64,000 bases of DNA, taken from Burkholderiaceae bacterium (lineage in GTDB: Bacteria; Pseudomonadota; Gammaproteobacteria; Burkholderiales; Burkholderiaceae_C). The position numbers were made by a program, and so were the translations under genes. Position 1 is the stretch's first letter; every line of letters starts with the position of its first letter. Below are positions 28,738-38,418 of this stretch, piece by piece. The DNA lies in assembly GCA_026125795.1 (NCBI GenBank), contig JAHCKM010000002.1, forward strand, positions 1,302,001 through 1,366,000. The letters run 5' to 3'. Under the pieces are notes generated by a model, which worked only from the letters and a program-made list of their open reading frames with translations, had not been told where the DNA came from and made no database searches.

Positions 28738-28941
28738 TCAGCGCTTCGTGTCCTTGCTGGCCGCCGGAGGTCGCGCCGCGCTTCGCGCGGCATCGCGCCC
28801 GCGCCGTGCCAGCGCATCGCGCAACAGGTATTCCACCTGCGCGTTGGCGCTGCGCAACTCCTGCGCTGCCAAGTGCTCGATCTCGGCCCACAGCTCGGGG
28901 TCGATGCGCAGCAGGAAAGCCTTCTTGTCCGACGAGGTCAC
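28738..28941 (-). CDS. Ribbon-helix-helix (Arc-type) small DNA-binding protein
   Basis: 67 residues with GTG start; AGGA lies 8 bases upstream. Residues 6-45 (KKAFLLRIDPELWAEIEHLA then ELRSANAQVEYLLRDALARR) match an Arc/MetJ-like ribbon-helix-helix: one short strand that would enter the DNA major groove, then two helices. The C-terminal 20 residues are basic and disordered. Such proteins are transcription factors or antitoxins; no recognisable toxin gene follows it. Confidence 0.78.
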   Translation of the reverse strand: MTSSDKKAFLLRIDPELWAEIEHLAAQELRSANAQVEYLLRDALARRGRDAARSAARPPAASKDTKR

Positions 28942-28957
28942 TGGTGAGGTCCTGCAT

Positions 28958-29143
28958 TCAGTCGTACGGCCGATGTCGGTACGGCGCGCCGATGCCGGCC
29001 ATCGGTTGAGTGCCCACCAGGCGGCTCGACGCAGTGAGCCGGAGGCCGCCGAACACCAGAGACCCCGATGACAGCGCGATCATTGCGTGATCGTTCCCGC
29101 AGCCGAGCAGTTGTTCGATCGGGTGTTTCCGGCGGTTCGACAT
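28958..29143 (-). CDS. Small hypothetical protein
   Basis: 61 residues starting MSNRRKHPIEQLLGCGNDHA. Support is mainly the perfect GGAGG four bases before the ATG and its position 16 bases upstream of the ribbon-helix-helix gene on the same strand. It is mildly hydrophobic in the middle (AMIALSSGSLVFGGLRL) with a single Cys. No family recognised; it could be a leader peptide or a toxin-like partner, but that is speculation. Confidence 0.4.
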   Translation of the reverse strand: MSNRRKHPIEQLLGCGNDHAMIALSSGSLVFGGLRLTASSRLVGTQPMAGIGAPYRHRPYD

Positions 29144-29394
29144 GAAGCCTCCGCAAGTATCCAAACGATAGCAATTCAATAGCGTCCTGGACGGAGCGTC
29201 AAGCGCACGACCACGGGCGTGCAGGCGAAGCCGGCACGCACGAACGGGCAGGCACCATCGCCGCTGCCGCGCCGCGTCGGGTATCTACCGGGCCTTCGAA
29301 TGAGGGGGTCGCGCACCGATGCGGTGTTGCGCACCCGAAACGAGGCCGGTGGCCTTCCACTCGATGCGAGGCAGTTGGTCATAATCGTCGCACC

Positions 29395-30213
29395 GTGTCG
29401 CACGAATTGCCCTCGCAGTCTGACTGGATCACGCGCGCCAGTCGCACGCTGGTGCACCTGGGCTTCCTGCCGTCGCTCGCGCTCGTCACGGTGGTGCTGG
29501 TACCGGTGTTCGCCATGCTGGCACCGCTGCTCGTGCTGATGCTCGGTGTCGGTTCGCCCATGGCGGCGGCGCAGGTCGGCGCGTTGTCGGCCCTGATCCT
29601 GGTGCCCTGCATCGGCGCCGTGGTGCTGCGCCTGCTGTTCCAACTCGAGCGCGCGCGAGCTCGCCTGGCTGTGTTGGCCACACAGGATGCGCTCACCGGC
29701 GTGCACAACCGGCGCTACTTCTTCGAGATCGCCGAGCGCGAATGGCAGCGCTGCAAGCGCTACGGCGAGGACGCCGCGCTGCTGCTGATCGACGCCGACA
29801 ATTTCAAGTCAATCAACGATTTGCACGGTCACCTGTGCGGCGACAAGCTACTGGTGGCGATCGCGCGCGCGGTGCGCGCGACTCTGCGCAGCACCGACCT
29901 GATGGCGCGCTTCGGCGGCGAGGAGCTGGTGATCCTGCTGCCGCACACCGACCCGCTCGGCGCGCTCGACGTGGCCGAGCGCATCCGCGAGCGCGTGGCC
30001 GGCGGCCGCCTCGATTGGCACGGCGAGAAGGTGGGCATCACGGTCAGCGTGGGCGTGGCCTCGTACGGCGGCGACGATCGCACGCTCGACGCCCTGGTGC
30101 ACGACGCCGACCTGGCGCTCTACGCGGCCAAGAAGGCCGGCCGCAACTGCGTGCGCGCGGCGCCGATCCGGCCGCGCCGAAGCGGCGAAGCCCACCGCGA
30201 AACCTCGAAGTAG
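29395..30213 (+). CDS. Membrane-bound diguanylate cyclase (GGDEF)
   Basis: 272 residues, GTG start. Two N-terminal membrane helices (about 20-80: FLPSLALVTVVLVPVFAMLA and a second segment) lead through a short coiled coil to a GGDEF domain (about 95-260). The active-site loop reads MARFGGEELVIL (GGEEL, a functional variant of GGEEF), and RSTD five residues before it is the inhibitory I-site RxxD. It should make cyclic di-GMP with product feedback. A CATAAT -10-like box at 29379-29384 places the transcription start almost at the start codon. Confidence 0.92.
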   Translation: MSHELPSQSDWITRASRTLVHLGFLPSLALVTVVLVPVFAMLAPLLVLMLGVGSPMAAAQVGALSALILVPCIGAVVLRLLFQLERARARLAVLATQDALTGVHNRRYFFEIAEREWQRCKRYGEDAALLLIDADNFKSINDLHGHLCGDKLLVAIARAVRATLRSTDLMARFGGEELVILLPHTDPLGALDVAERIRERVAGGRLDWHGEKVGITVSVGVASYGGDDRTLDALVHDADLALYAAKKAGRNCVRAAPIRPRRSGEAHRETSK

Positions 30214-30281
30214 CGCTCGCGCTACGATGTACGCACCGCCGCAGTGCATGCGGCGGCACGCAGCCGTTCGAGGAGACAACC

Positions 30282-31361
30282 ATGCGCGTGGCCGGCGACG
30301 ATCTGCACCTGCACAACGACTACCTGCGCAACTGCTGGTACGTGGCTGCGTGGGCCCATGAATTGATCGACGGCAGGCTGTTGGCGCGCACGATCCTTGA
30401 CCACCCGATCCTGCTCTACAAGGGCGACTCGGGCAGCGCGGTCGCGCTCGACGATCGCTGCTGCCACCGCGGCGCGCGGCTGTCGAAGGGGCGCCTCGAG
30501 GGCGACTGCGTGCGTTGCATGTACCACGGGCTCAAGTTCGACGCCTCCGGCGCGTGCGTGCAGATCCCCGGCCAGGACATGGTCCCCAAGGGCATGAGCG
30601 TGCGCAGCTATCCGGTGATCGAACGCGACTCGCTGGTGTGGATCTGGACCGGCGATGCGGACAAGGCAGACCCGAATCTGATCGTCGACTTTCCGTACCT
30701 GCGCGAGCCCGGCTGGCGCGGCGTGCCCGACTACCTGCACTACGACGCCAACTACCTGCTGATCGTCGACAACCTGGCCGACTTTGCGCACCTCGCATTC
30801 GTGCACCGCCACACGCTCGGTGGCTCCGAGGAGTACGCGTTCAAGACCAAGCCGGTCGAGGTGGAGCGCCAGCCGCGCGGCTTTCGCGTCAAGCGCATGC
30901 ACATGAACGCCGAGGTGCCGCCGTTTCATCGCAAGGTCACGCGCAGCGACGCGCGCATTGACCGCTGGAACGTCGGCACGATGCACATCCCGGGCATCTT
31001 CTTCCTCGAGTCGGGGTTCGCGCCGGCGGGTTCCGGAATCGAGCGCGGCGACATCTCGCAGGCCAGGCAGTACCGCAACTGCCAGTTCTTCACCCCCGAG
31101 ACCGCCAAGACGACCCATTTCTTCTGGAACTACCTGCACAACTGGAACACCGACGACCCGACGATCGCGCTGTCGCTGCACGACTCGATGGTCGAAGGCT
31201 TCCACGAAGACAAGGCCATCATCGAGCAGCAGCAGCGCACGTTCGATGCCGACCCGGATTTCCGCATGCATCCGATCGCGGCCGACGCGCCACTGGCTCA
31301 CTTCAGGCGCGTGCTGGCGCAGTTGATCGCGCAGGAGAAGGGCGCCGCACTGGCGGCATGA
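30282..31361 (+). CDS. Rieske-type aromatic ring oxygenase/O-demethylase alpha subunit
   Basis: 359 residues. The Rieske centre is C-x-H (CCHRGARL) and C-x2-H (CMYHGLKF) near residues 55-85; the mononuclear iron site is the D-x2-H-x4-H pattern in NLADFAHLAFVHRH (about 160-170) plus a later acidic ligand. Length and the N-terminal YLRNCWYVAAWAHEL resemble vanillate O-demethylase/toluenesulfonate methyl-monooxygenase oxygenases, which remove methyl groups from or hydroxylate aromatic acids. GAGGAG precedes the ATG. No reductase gene is adjacent, so it must borrow one. Confidence 0.9.
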   Translation: MRVAGDDLHLHNDYLRNCWYVAAWAHELIDGRLLARTILDHPILLYKGDSGSAVALDDRCCHRGARLSKGRLEGDCVRCMYHGLKFDASGACVQIPGQDMVPKGMSVRSYPVIERDSLVWIWTGDADKADPNLIVDFPYLREPGWRGVPDYLHYDANYLLIVDNLADFAHLAFVHRHTLGGSEEYAFKTKPVEVERQPRGFRVKRMHMNAEVPPFHRKVTRSDARIDRWNVGTMHIPGIFFLESGFAPAGSGIERGDISQARQYRNCQFFTPETAKTTHFFWNYLHNWNTDDPTIALSLHDSMVEGFHEDKAIIEQQQRTFDADPDFRMHPIAADAPLAHFRRVLAQLIAQEKGAALAA

Positions 31362-31362
31362 C

Positions 31363-32457
31363 CTACATCGCCAGCGGTTTCACGTACCCGGTCATCTCGA
31401 GATAGCCGCGCCCCACGCGCCGGCCTCGCGCATCCAGCAGATCGGACAAGCCTTCCCAATACACCGCGCCGTTGCTCGAGCGGCCGTCCAGTTCTTGCGC
31501 GTCCATCAACGCACGCAGGTCGAACGTGCCCGCGGGCGTGGCGAGCTGCCAGTGCACCGGGTACCGCGCCTGCGTCGCCGGACTGGTCCAGCTGCGCTGC
31601 GGCGTGAACCGCAACTCGCCATCATCGAACGTGCGCACGCGACCGTCGGCGCTGCGGTGTGTGCCGCCCGACCACAGGCTGCTGCCGTCGGCGCGCCGCA
31701 AGCGAAAGCCCATCAGAGCGCCGCCGTCATCGAGGTTGATGCCGAACCAGTCCCAGCCGACCGCGCCGGGCGGCATGTACTCGTCGCTCCATTCGTGGTC
31801 AAGCCAGGCGTGGCCCTGCAGGGCAAGCGGGCGCGCGTCGCGTTCGACACGCGCGCGCACACGCAGATGCGGCAGGCTGTAGTAATGGCTGGCCTGCTGC
31901 GGCAGCGGGCCTTTGCGCGAGTGGCCACCCTGTCCCTGCAGCAGCACCGGCTGCGTGGCCTGCAGTTGGAGCGTGAGCTTGAAAGCGGCGTGGGCGCCAC
32001 CGACTTCGCTGTCGTAGCGGCCACCCGGCGAGTCGCCGCTGCGGCGCAGCCACCACGGTCCCAGGCGCACGTCGGTGTCGGTGCGGCGTGCATGGACGTC
32101 TCGTGCCGCCTCGTCGCCCGACCAGCGTTGCAGGCGCTGCAACTGCCAGTGGCGTTGCGCACCCACGTCGCTCAACGCGGCGTGCGCAAACAGCAGTTGG
32201 CGCGGCGCGAAGCGCCCGGGCAATGACGCGGCGAGTCCGGTGCGGTGACGAAAGAACGTCATCTGAAAGCCGATCGGCGGCGCGTCTGCGGGTGGCTCGA
32301 GCCAGCCGGTGGCATACCACCACTCGTTGCGCGCACCCGGGTGCGCGCCGTGGTCGCGCGGCCAGCGCCACACGCGGTCCGCACGCACGGCATCGTCGTC
32401 GCCTTGCGCCCACAACGACGTCGGCACCAGCAACAACGCCCGGCGCGAGAACATCAT
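31363..32457 (-). CDS. AttH/CrtC-like secreted lipocalin-fold protein
   Basis: 364 residues; MMFSRRALLLVPTSLWAQ is a short export signal. The mature protein is the double lipocalin-like fold of the AttH/carotenoid 1,2-hydratase (CrtC) family: PGARNEWWYATGWLEP, QMTFFRHRTG, LQGHAWLDHEWSDEYM, GWDWFGINLDDGGALMGFRL, SPATQARYPVHWQL, GYLEMTGY. AttH is encoded with an ABC transporter (attEFG) in Agrobacterium; here too an FtsX-type permease and an ATPase gene lie upstream on the same strand. Its stop is one base from the converging Rieske gene. Confidence 0.88.
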   Translation of the reverse strand: MMFSRRALLLVPTSLWAQGDDDAVRADRVWRWPRDHGAHPGARNEWWYATGWLEPPADAPPIGFQMTFFRHRTGLAASLPGRFAPRQLLFAHAALSDVGAQRHWQLQRLQRWSGDEAARDVHARRTDTDVRLGPWWLRRSGDSPGGRYDSEVGGAHAAFKLTLQLQATQPVLLQGQGGHSRKGPLPQQASHYYSLPHLRVRARVERDARPLALQGHAWLDHEWSDEYMPPGAVGWDWFGINLDDGGALMGFRLRRADGSSLWSGGTHRSADGRVRTFDDGELRFTPQRSWTSPATQARYPVHWQLATPAGTFDLRALMDAQELDGRSSNGAVYWEGLSDLLDARGRRVGRGYLEMTGYVKPLAM

Positions 32458-32523
32458 GCTGCCCCTGTGCCGCTGCTGCGCGGCGCTCGGCCCGCGGAGG
32501 GGCCGGGCGCTCGCCAGGCGTGA

Positions 32524-32598
32524 CCCGTCCGCAGGGACGGGCCACGTCCGGGCTCGCTCCCCCCGAGGGGGAGCGGCCCGCCGCGAGACGCGGCGGGC
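32524..32598. repeat. Three tandem hairpins between the permease and attH-like genes
   Basis: CCCGTCC/GGACGGG (32524-32541), CGCTCCCCC/GGGGGAGCG (32555-32575) and a 10-bp GCCCGCCGCG/CGCGGCGGGC stem with three-base loop (32576-32598). They fill most of the 211-base gap inside the operon. The middle one is of the dispersed CGCTCCCC type seen elsewhere in the window. They may act as partial terminators or mRNA processing and stability elements. Confidence 0.6.
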
Positions 32599-32668
32599 GT
32601 TTGTGCCGTCCAGGCCCGCGCGGGCGGGCATGGAGCCGTGGCACTCACCCTTCGGAGCGGCCGAGCGC

Positions 32669-35194
32669 TCACCAGTCCTCCTTGACCGCCAGCACCGCCG
32701 AGCGTGACGCGGCACGGCGCGCGGCCAATGCGGCGGTTGCCACACCACACAGCCACACCGCGGCTGCCAATGCCGCGACCTGGAAGCCGGGCACGCGCAG
32801 CGGCATGGTCCAGTGGAAGCTCTGCGGATTGACCACATGCACCAGCACCACGCTGACGCACACGCCCAGCAACAAACCGAGCACCACGCCGGCGGCCAGC
32901 CACACGGCAGCCTCGCCCGCGACGATGGCCAGGACCTGCCGCCTTGTCAAACCCAGATGAGCCAGCAGGCCGAACTCCTTGCGCCGCGCCAGCACTTGCG
33001 CCGACAGGCTCGCCGCGACGCCGATCAGGCCGACCGCGATCGCGACCACCTGCAGGTAGCGCGTGACCGCGAAGCTGCGGTCGAAGATGGCCAGCGACAA
33101 CGCGCGCAGCTCGCGCGCGCTGGCGCTCTCGACCGGCGTGTCGGAGCCTGCCAGCGTGCGCACGCGTTCGGTCACCGCAGTGGCGTCGGCGCCGGGTGCG
33201 AGCCACAGCGCGAGTTCGTTCAGCCGCGGGTCACCGCCGTGACGTTGCCAGGCGGGAGGCGGGATCACCACGGCGCCGAACTGGCGCGCATAGTCGCGCC
33301 ACACGCCGAGCACGCGCACGCGCTGCAGCCCGTCGGGCAGCGGCAGATCGAACTGCGAACCCACCTGCAGGCCGTAGGCCAGGGCCATCGGCTCGCTGAC
33401 GTGGACGCCGGTCTCGCCGGCGGGTGCCGCGATCACGTCGCCGAGCCAGGGCAGGGCGTTGGCGCCGTCGTCAACCGGCCGCACGATCAGCGCCACGGCC
33501 GGCCGGCGCGCATCGAGCGTGACGGCGCGCACGCGCGATGCGCGCACGCGGCTGACGCCCGGCACCTGGGCGGCTGCGGCGGCAAACGAGGCATCGAGCG
33601 TGTTCAAGTCGCCGGCGGCGCTGCCGCCGCTCATGCGCAGATAGAGGTCTGCGGGCAGCACGCTGTCGAGCCACACCGACACGGCGTCGCGAAAGCTGGT
33701 CACCATCACGGTCAGCGCCACCGACAGCGCAAGGCTCGCCACCACACCCGCAACAGCGGCGCTCGCCGTGTGCCGCTGGTGGCGTGCACGTTCTCCAGCC
33801 AGCAGCAGCAAGGGCCGATGGCGCGAAAGCGGACGCGTCAGCAGGGCCTGCACCAACGCGGGCACCAGCGCCACGCCGCCGGCGAGCAGCGCGGCCACCG
33901 ACGCGTATGCCGCCAGCGGCAGGCCACCGATCGCGGGCAACAGGGCGAGGGCCGCAGCGCCTGCGAGCAGCAGCGCGCCTGGCAGCCAGTGCGAACGCCC
34001 GGCGCCGAAACCGGACAGACCCTTGAGCGCCTGCGCCGGCGGCAGGGCCTGCGCCGCTCGCGCCGGCCACCACGCACCGGCCACTGCCGCCGCGATGCCG
34101 AGCGTGCCGTAAAGCGCAGCGGCCGCCCATGACCACTGCAACTGCGGCGCCACGCCCGTGAAGTAGCCGCCGCCGAGATCGCCGCCGAGCGAGCGCAGCG
34201 CGATCGCGGCCAGCGCGGTGCCGGCGATCAGACCCAGCACGCTGCCGGCGCCGCCGAGCAACGCCGCCTCGGCCAGCACGAGCGCACGCCGCTGCGGCGC
34301 GGCGAGACCGAGCACACCGAGCAGCGCAAAGGTCGGCGTTCGTTGCGCCACGGACAGCGCGAGCACCGAATAGACGAGAAAGCCGCCGACCAATAGGGCC
34401 ACCAGCGCCAGCACGCTCAAGTTGACGCGATAGGCACGTGACAGGTTCGACACGCGCTGCGTGGCATCGTCGGGCCGCGCGATTCGCACACGGTCGAGCC
34501 ACGGTTGCCCGGCGATCCAGCGCGCTGCGTCGACGCCCGGCACCAGCTTGATGTCGATGCGCGACAGCTGTCCGAGGCGACCGAAAGCGGCCTGCGCCGC
34601 CGCGATGTCCATCACCAGCAGCGGCGCGCCGCCGAGGGTGAGCGTGCCGCCCAGCCGCCAGTGCCGCCAGCCGTCACGCGTGCGCAGCTCGAGCGTGCCG
34701 TCCCGCGGTGCGTCGAGCCGCTGCAGCGCGGTGGCGTTCGCGAACACCAGGCCCGGATCGAGCGCGCCCAGCCGGTCGACGCCCTCGTTCAGCCGCGGGA
34801 TCAGGGCCGGTGCAACCGCGCCGACCTGCAACGCGTCGATGCCGGTCACGCGCACGCTCAACGCGGCGCGGTCGGTGTCGGCACGGCGTGCCGTGGTGTC
34901 GAGCTCGAGCACCGGGCTTGCCACTGCCACCGCCCCGTCGAGCGCGAGCGCATCCAGCACGGTATCGGGCAGGCCGCTGCCATCGCGCGAGGCCAGCGTC
35001 AGATCGGGCTCGCCGTTGGCCGAGCGCACGGCCGACGCAAACTCCGACAGCGCCGACGCGTTGATCAGTTGCACCGAAAAAGCCAGCGCGACGCCGAGCG
35101 CAACGGCCAGCAACACTGCGCCATGGCGCCATGCGTGCAGGCGCCACTCCGGCCACGACAACGCGCACAACAGGGAGGGCAGCTGCGCCGGCAT
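32669..35194 (-). CDS. FtsX-type ABC permease, fused two-domain (AttFG-like)
   Basis: 841 residues with an N-terminal helix (ALSWPEWRLHAWRHGAVLLA), a large extracytoplasmic domain (about 50-240), three helices with an FtsX core (about 260-400), four to five further hydrophobic segments (about 410-520), a second periplasmic domain, and a C-terminal FtsX triplet containing ARRKEFGLLAHLGLTRRQVL. This is the MacB/LolCE-like mechanotransmission architecture, with two permease halves in one chain. Its ATPase is encoded at 36064-36723. Confidence 0.9.
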   Translation of the reverse strand: MPAQLPSLLCALSWPEWRLHAWRHGAVLLAVALGVALAFSVQLINASALSEFASAVRSANGEPDLTLASRDGSGLPDTVLDALALDGAVAVASPVLELDTTARRADTDRAALSVRVTGIDALQVGAVAPALIPRLNEGVDRLGALDPGLVFANATALQRLDAPRDGTLELRTRDGWRHWRLGGTLTLGGAPLLVMDIAAAQAAFGRLGQLSRIDIKLVPGVDAARWIAGQPWLDRVRIARPDDATQRVSNLSRAYRVNLSVLALVALLVGGFLVYSVLALSVAQRTPTFALLGVLGLAAPQRRALVLAEAALLGGAGSVLGLIAGTALAAIALRSLGGDLGGGYFTGVAPQLQWSWAAAALYGTLGIAAAVAGAWWPARAAQALPPAQALKGLSGFGAGRSHWLPGALLLAGAAALALLPAIGGLPLAAYASVAALLAGGVALVPALVQALLTRPLSRHRPLLLLAGERARHQRHTASAAVAGVVASLALSVALTVMVTSFRDAVSVWLDSVLPADLYLRMSGGSAAGDLNTLDASFAAAAAQVPGVSRVRASRVRAVTLDARRPAVALIVRPVDDGANALPWLGDVIAAPAGETGVHVSEPMALAYGLQVGSQFDLPLPDGLQRVRVLGVWRDYARQFGAVVIPPPAWQRHGGDPRLNELALWLAPGADATAVTERVRTLAGSDTPVESASARELRALSLAIFDRSFAVTRYLQVVAIAVGLIGVAASLSAQVLARRKEFGLLAHLGLTRRQVLAIVAGEAAVWLAAGVVLGLLLGVCVSVVLVHVVNPQSFHWTMPLRVPGFQVAALAAAVWLCGVATAALAARRAASRSAVLAVKEDW

Positions 35195-35232
35195 GCGCCG
35201 ATGGTACGGCGCGGGGTCCGGGGGCTATTCGC

Positions 35233-36000
35233 TCAGGCCGGCAGGGCGTACTCGCGCGTGCCCATCAGATCGATGCCGCAATGCAGCTCGCGCACCCAGG
35301 CGATGAACTGGCCCACCGCAGGCCCCACCAGCGGTGCGCCGTGCTGCGGCACCAGCATGTCGATCTTGAGCTGCGACACCATGTCGGCCCACAGCCGCAG
35401 GATCTTGTTGGACACCATGTAGCGGCGGTGGAACGGCTCCATCTTGGGCAGCAGCGAGCGCAGGTCGTCCACCGGTGTGGCGGCTTGCCGGCCGCCGATC
35501 AGCGAGACCCCGAGATCGCCGGAGAAAAGGATGCGCGACACCGGGTCGTAGAACTGGAAGTTGCCCTCGGCATGCATGAAGTGGGCGGGCACGGCCCAGA
35601 TCTCGCTGCGGCCGATCGGGATGAGCATGCCCGAGTCGGGTATGCCGACGATGCGGCCAGTGGTCTTGCCCGGCTTGCAGAAGTGCGGCGCAAAACGCGC
35701 CCACAGACTTGAGATGTAGAGCTTGGCCTGCGTGGCCGTGGTCCAGCGATCGAGCGCGGCGATGATGTCGGGATCGGCGTGCGAGGCGAGCAGCGCACTC
35801 AGCTTGCTGGGCTGGAAATGCTTCGTCATCGCCATGTACAACTCGTTGTAGGCCAGGTTGCCGCCCGGATCGATGATCGCGCCGGTGTCGCCATCGACGA
35901 TCAGGAACTGATTCGACTGCACGGCCTCGCCCCCTTCGTCACCGAGATCGGTGAACATGAGGCAACGGTGTCCATCTTTCTTGTAGAGCTCGGTTGGCAT
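35233..36000 (-). CDS. MBL-fold protein resembling oxygen-binding diiron (ODP) proteins
   Basis: 255 residues. Metallo-beta-lactamase fold with candidate ligands in the flavodiiron/ODP order: His74, Asp76 and Asp78 (SHADPDI), His143 (AHFMHAEGNF), Asp162 (LFSGDLG) and His220 (VPQHGAPL). Asp76 replaces the usual Glu and the residue after Asp78 is Ile. There is no flavodoxin domain. Related proteins bind O2 reversibly and feed chemoreceptors or phosphodiesterases. The start at 36000 follows AGGGG; it lies between the permease and ATPase genes of an ABC system. Confidence 0.85.
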   Translation of the reverse strand: MPTELYKKDGHRCLMFTDLGDEGGEAVQSNQFLIVDGDTGAIIDPGGNLAYNELYMAMTKHFQPSKLSALLASHADPDIIAALDRWTTATQAKLYISSLWARFAPHFCKPGKTTGRIVGIPDSGMLIPIGRSEIWAVPAHFMHAEGNFQFYDPVSRILFSGDLGVSLIGGRQAATPVDDLRSLLPKMEPFHRRYMVSNKILRLWADMVSQLKIDMLVPQHGAPLVGPAVGQFIAWVRELHCGIDLMGTREYALPA

Positions 36001-36063
36001 CAGAAAACCCCTATTGGAGTAGGGAGTTTCCTGGCGATCCTGGGTGGCCACGCATGACTTTCG

Positions 36064-36723
36064 TCAAGCGGCGGACACGACGGGCTCGATCCCTCCAGGT
36101 TCGAGACGGATCACACGATCGGCGCGTGCGGCGGCAGCCACGGAATGCGTCACCAGCAGGCAGCCCGCGCCCTCGGCGCGCACTTGCTCCGCCAACAGAT
36201 CGAGGATGCGGCCGGCTTGCGCGGGGTCGAGGTTGCCGGTGGGTTCGTCGGCCAGGATCAGCGAGGGCCGGTGGACCAGCGCGCGCGCCAGGGCCACGCG
36301 CTGCAATTGGCCGCCGGACAGTTGCGCCGGCCAGCGCGCGGCGAGATCGCCCAGACCGACGCGCTTGAGCATCTGCGCCACGCGGGCGTCGTCGCGGCGC
36401 TTCAGCAGCAGCAGCGGCAGCGCCACGTTGTCGGCCACGCTCAGGTGCGGCAAGACATGGAACGCCTGGAAGACGAATCCCAGGTGCTCACGGCGCAGCA
36501 GCGCGCGCTCGTCGGCGTCCAGCGCAGTGATCGAACGCCCTTCGAAACGGATCTCGCCGCGGTCGGCATCATCGAGGCCGGCGATGCAGTTCAGCAGCGT
36601 GGACTTGCCCACGCCCGATTCGCCGATCAGCACCACGAACTCGCGGCGCGCCACGCGCAGCGACACTTGCTGGAACACCGGCGTGTCGCCGTAGGACTTG
36701 GCGAGCGCGGTGACCTCGAGCAT
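36064..36723 (-). CDS. ABC transporter ATPase, LolD/MacB type (AttE-like)
   Basis: 219 residues: Walker [12 protein letters not shown]-loop [13 protein letters not shown], signature [16 protein letters not shown], Walker [13 protein letters not shown], switch His LLVTHS. The DEPTGNLD motif is typical of the LolD/MacB/FtsE group that pairs with FtsX-type permeases, in accordance with the large permease two genes downstream. It is first in the unit. An upstream in-frame ATG at 36738 is an alternative start. Confidence 0.93.
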   Translation of the reverse strand: MLEVTALAKSYGDTPVFQQVSLRVARREFVVLIGESGVGKSTLLNCIAGLDDADRGEIRFEGRSITALDADERALLRREHLGFVFQAFHVLPHLSVADNVALPLLLLKRRDDARVAQMLKRVGLGDLAARWPAQLSGGQLQRVALARALVHRPSLILADEPTGNLDPAQAGRILDLLAEQVRAEGAGCLLVTHSVAAAARADRVIRLEPGGIEPVVSAA

Positions 36724-36816
36724 CGCGCGATCATGCATGACGCGCGCGCCTGCTCCCCGGGCGCGCTCGGCGAGCGGCAGCACGGCGCCGTCTGCGCCGC
36801 TCGGGGATGAGGTCCG

Positions 36817-38397
36817 TCAGCTGACGCGGAAGACCGCGACCGCCTGCACCAGAGCTTGTGCCTGCTGCTTGAGGTTCTCTGCGGCTGCCGCGCTCTGTTC
36901 CACCAGGGCGGCGTTACGTTGCGTGGCCTCGTCCATCTGCGACACCGCCTGGCTCACTTGGCCGACGCCCGAGCTCTGCTCGGTGCTGGCCGAAGCGATC
37001 TCGCCCACGATGCCGCTGACACGGCCGATCGACGCGACGATCTCCTCCATCGTCTTGCCGGCCAGATCGACCAGCGCGCTGCCCTGATCGACTCGATCGA
37101 CGCTGGCTGTGATCAGCGTCTTGATCTCGCGCGCCGCTTCGGCGCTGCGCTGCGCCAGGCTGCGCACCTCGCCGGCCACCACGGCAAAACCGCGGCCCTG
37201 CTCGCCGGCGCGTGCGGCTTCCACTGCGGCGTTGAGCGCGAGGATGTTGGTCTGGAAGGCGATGGCGTCGATCACGCCGATGATGTCGGCGATCTTGCGG
37301 CTCGAGTCGTTGATGCCTTTCATCGTTTCGACCACCTGACCCATCACGTTGCCGCCCTTGACGGCGACGCTGGCCGCGCTCTGCGCCAGCTCGTTGGCCT
37401 GGCGCGCGTTGTCGGCGTTGTGGCGCACCGTGGTGCCGAGCTGCTCCATCGTCGAAGCCGTTTCCTGCAGCGCGCTCGCCTGCTGCTCGGTGCGGCCGGA
37501 CAGATCCTGGTTGCCGTCGGCGATCTGCGAGCTGGCCGTCGCCACGCTCTCGGAACCCTCGCGCACCTGCGTCACGGCGCGCGCCAGGCTCTGCTGCATC
37601 GACTGCAGGTTGAACATCAGGCTGCGCGTGTCGCCGCCGCGCAACCGCAACTGCGTGGTGAGGTCGCCGCCGGCCACCGCGCGTGCCATCGCCACCGCCT
37701 CGGCCGGCTGGCCGCCGAGCTGCCCGAGCAGCCGGCGCGTGAACCACACCGCGAGACCGAAGCCCGACAGCAGAGCCAGCGCGAGCAGCGCCAGCATGCC
37801 GTTGCGTGTGTGCATGTAGACCTGCTTGGCCTGATCCGATGCCAGCGCGGCGTGCTTGAAGTTGAACGCCGACAGCTGGTCGACCGCGCCCAGCACCTCG
37901 TCCGCCGACATGCTGGCGGCGCCGTCGCTGATGTCGGCGGCATCCTGATGCTTCTTGTCGCGGCCGAGCTGCAGCACGCGCTGGCTGGCCTTGCGGTAGC
38001 CGTCCCATCCCTTGCTCACCGAGGCCGACACCTTCTGCTCGTCGGCGTCGGCAGGCAGCGCGAGGTAGCCCTGCAGAGCGGTCTCCACGGTCTTGGCGGC
38101 AGCGTTGTGCTTCTCGTCGTACTCCGCCAGGTAACTCTTGTCGGTGGCGCGGCTGTGCTTGATCTCGAACTCGCGCGCCTCGATGGCCGCGGCGCGCAGC
38201 TGCGACAGCAGGCCCACGCCCTTGAGCCACTTGTCGTTGAGCGTTTCAGCGTTCTGTTGGATGCGTGCCAGCGCCCACAGCGAGCCGCCGCCGATCAACG
38301 CCGTCATCAACAGCACCACCCCGAAGGCCGCGCTAAGCTGGGCACCGATCGACAGCGAGTTGAGCGCCGTCGACGCACGTTGCAGGACCCTATTCAT
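36817..38397 (-). CDS. Methyl-accepting chemotaxis protein with 4-helix-bundle sensor
   Basis: 526 residues: N-terminal membrane helix (about 20-42), a periplasmic four-helix bundle (about 45-195, MCP-4HB type), second helix ([20 protein letters not shown]), HAMP, and a cytoplasmic signalling domain with the hairpin tip [28 protein letters not shown] split across the glutamate-rich methylation helices. Class 28H-like by length of the signalling helices. No C-terminal CheR-docking pentapeptide is seen (ends AVAVFRVS). The next gene upstream codes a soluble Cache protein. Confidence 0.93.
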   Translation of the reverse strand: MNRVLQRASTALNSLSIGAQLSAAFGVVLLMTALIGGGSLWALARIQQNAETLNDKWLKGVGLLSQLRAAAIEAREFEIKHSRATDKSYLAEYDEKHNAAAKTVETALQGYLALPADADEQKVSASVSKGWDGYRKASQRVLQLGRDKKHQDAADISDGAASMSADEVLGAVDQLSAFNFKHAALASDQAKQVYMHTRNGMLALLALALLSGFGLAVWFTRRLLGQLGGQPAEAVAMARAVAGGDLTTQLRLRGGDTRSLMFNLQSMQQSLARAVTQVREGSESVATASSQIADGNQDLSGRTEQQASALQETASTMEQLGTTVRHNADNARQANELAQSAASVAVKGGNVMGQVVETMKGINDSSRKIADIIGVIDAIAFQTNILALNAAVEAARAGEQGRGFAVVAGEVRSLAQRSAEAAREIKTLITASVDRVDQGSALVDLAGKTMEEIVASIGRVSGIVGEIASASTEQSSGVGQVSQAVSQMDEATQRNAALVEQSAAAAENLKQQAQALVQAVAVFRVS

Positions 38398-38418
38398 GCT
38401 GGCCTCCGGTGGCGTGGC

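Noticed and set aside
28738-29143. Toxin-antitoxin module
   Set aside because: Only the ribbon-helix-helix part is recognisable; the small upstream frame matches no toxin family and the gene order is reversed relative to most modules.
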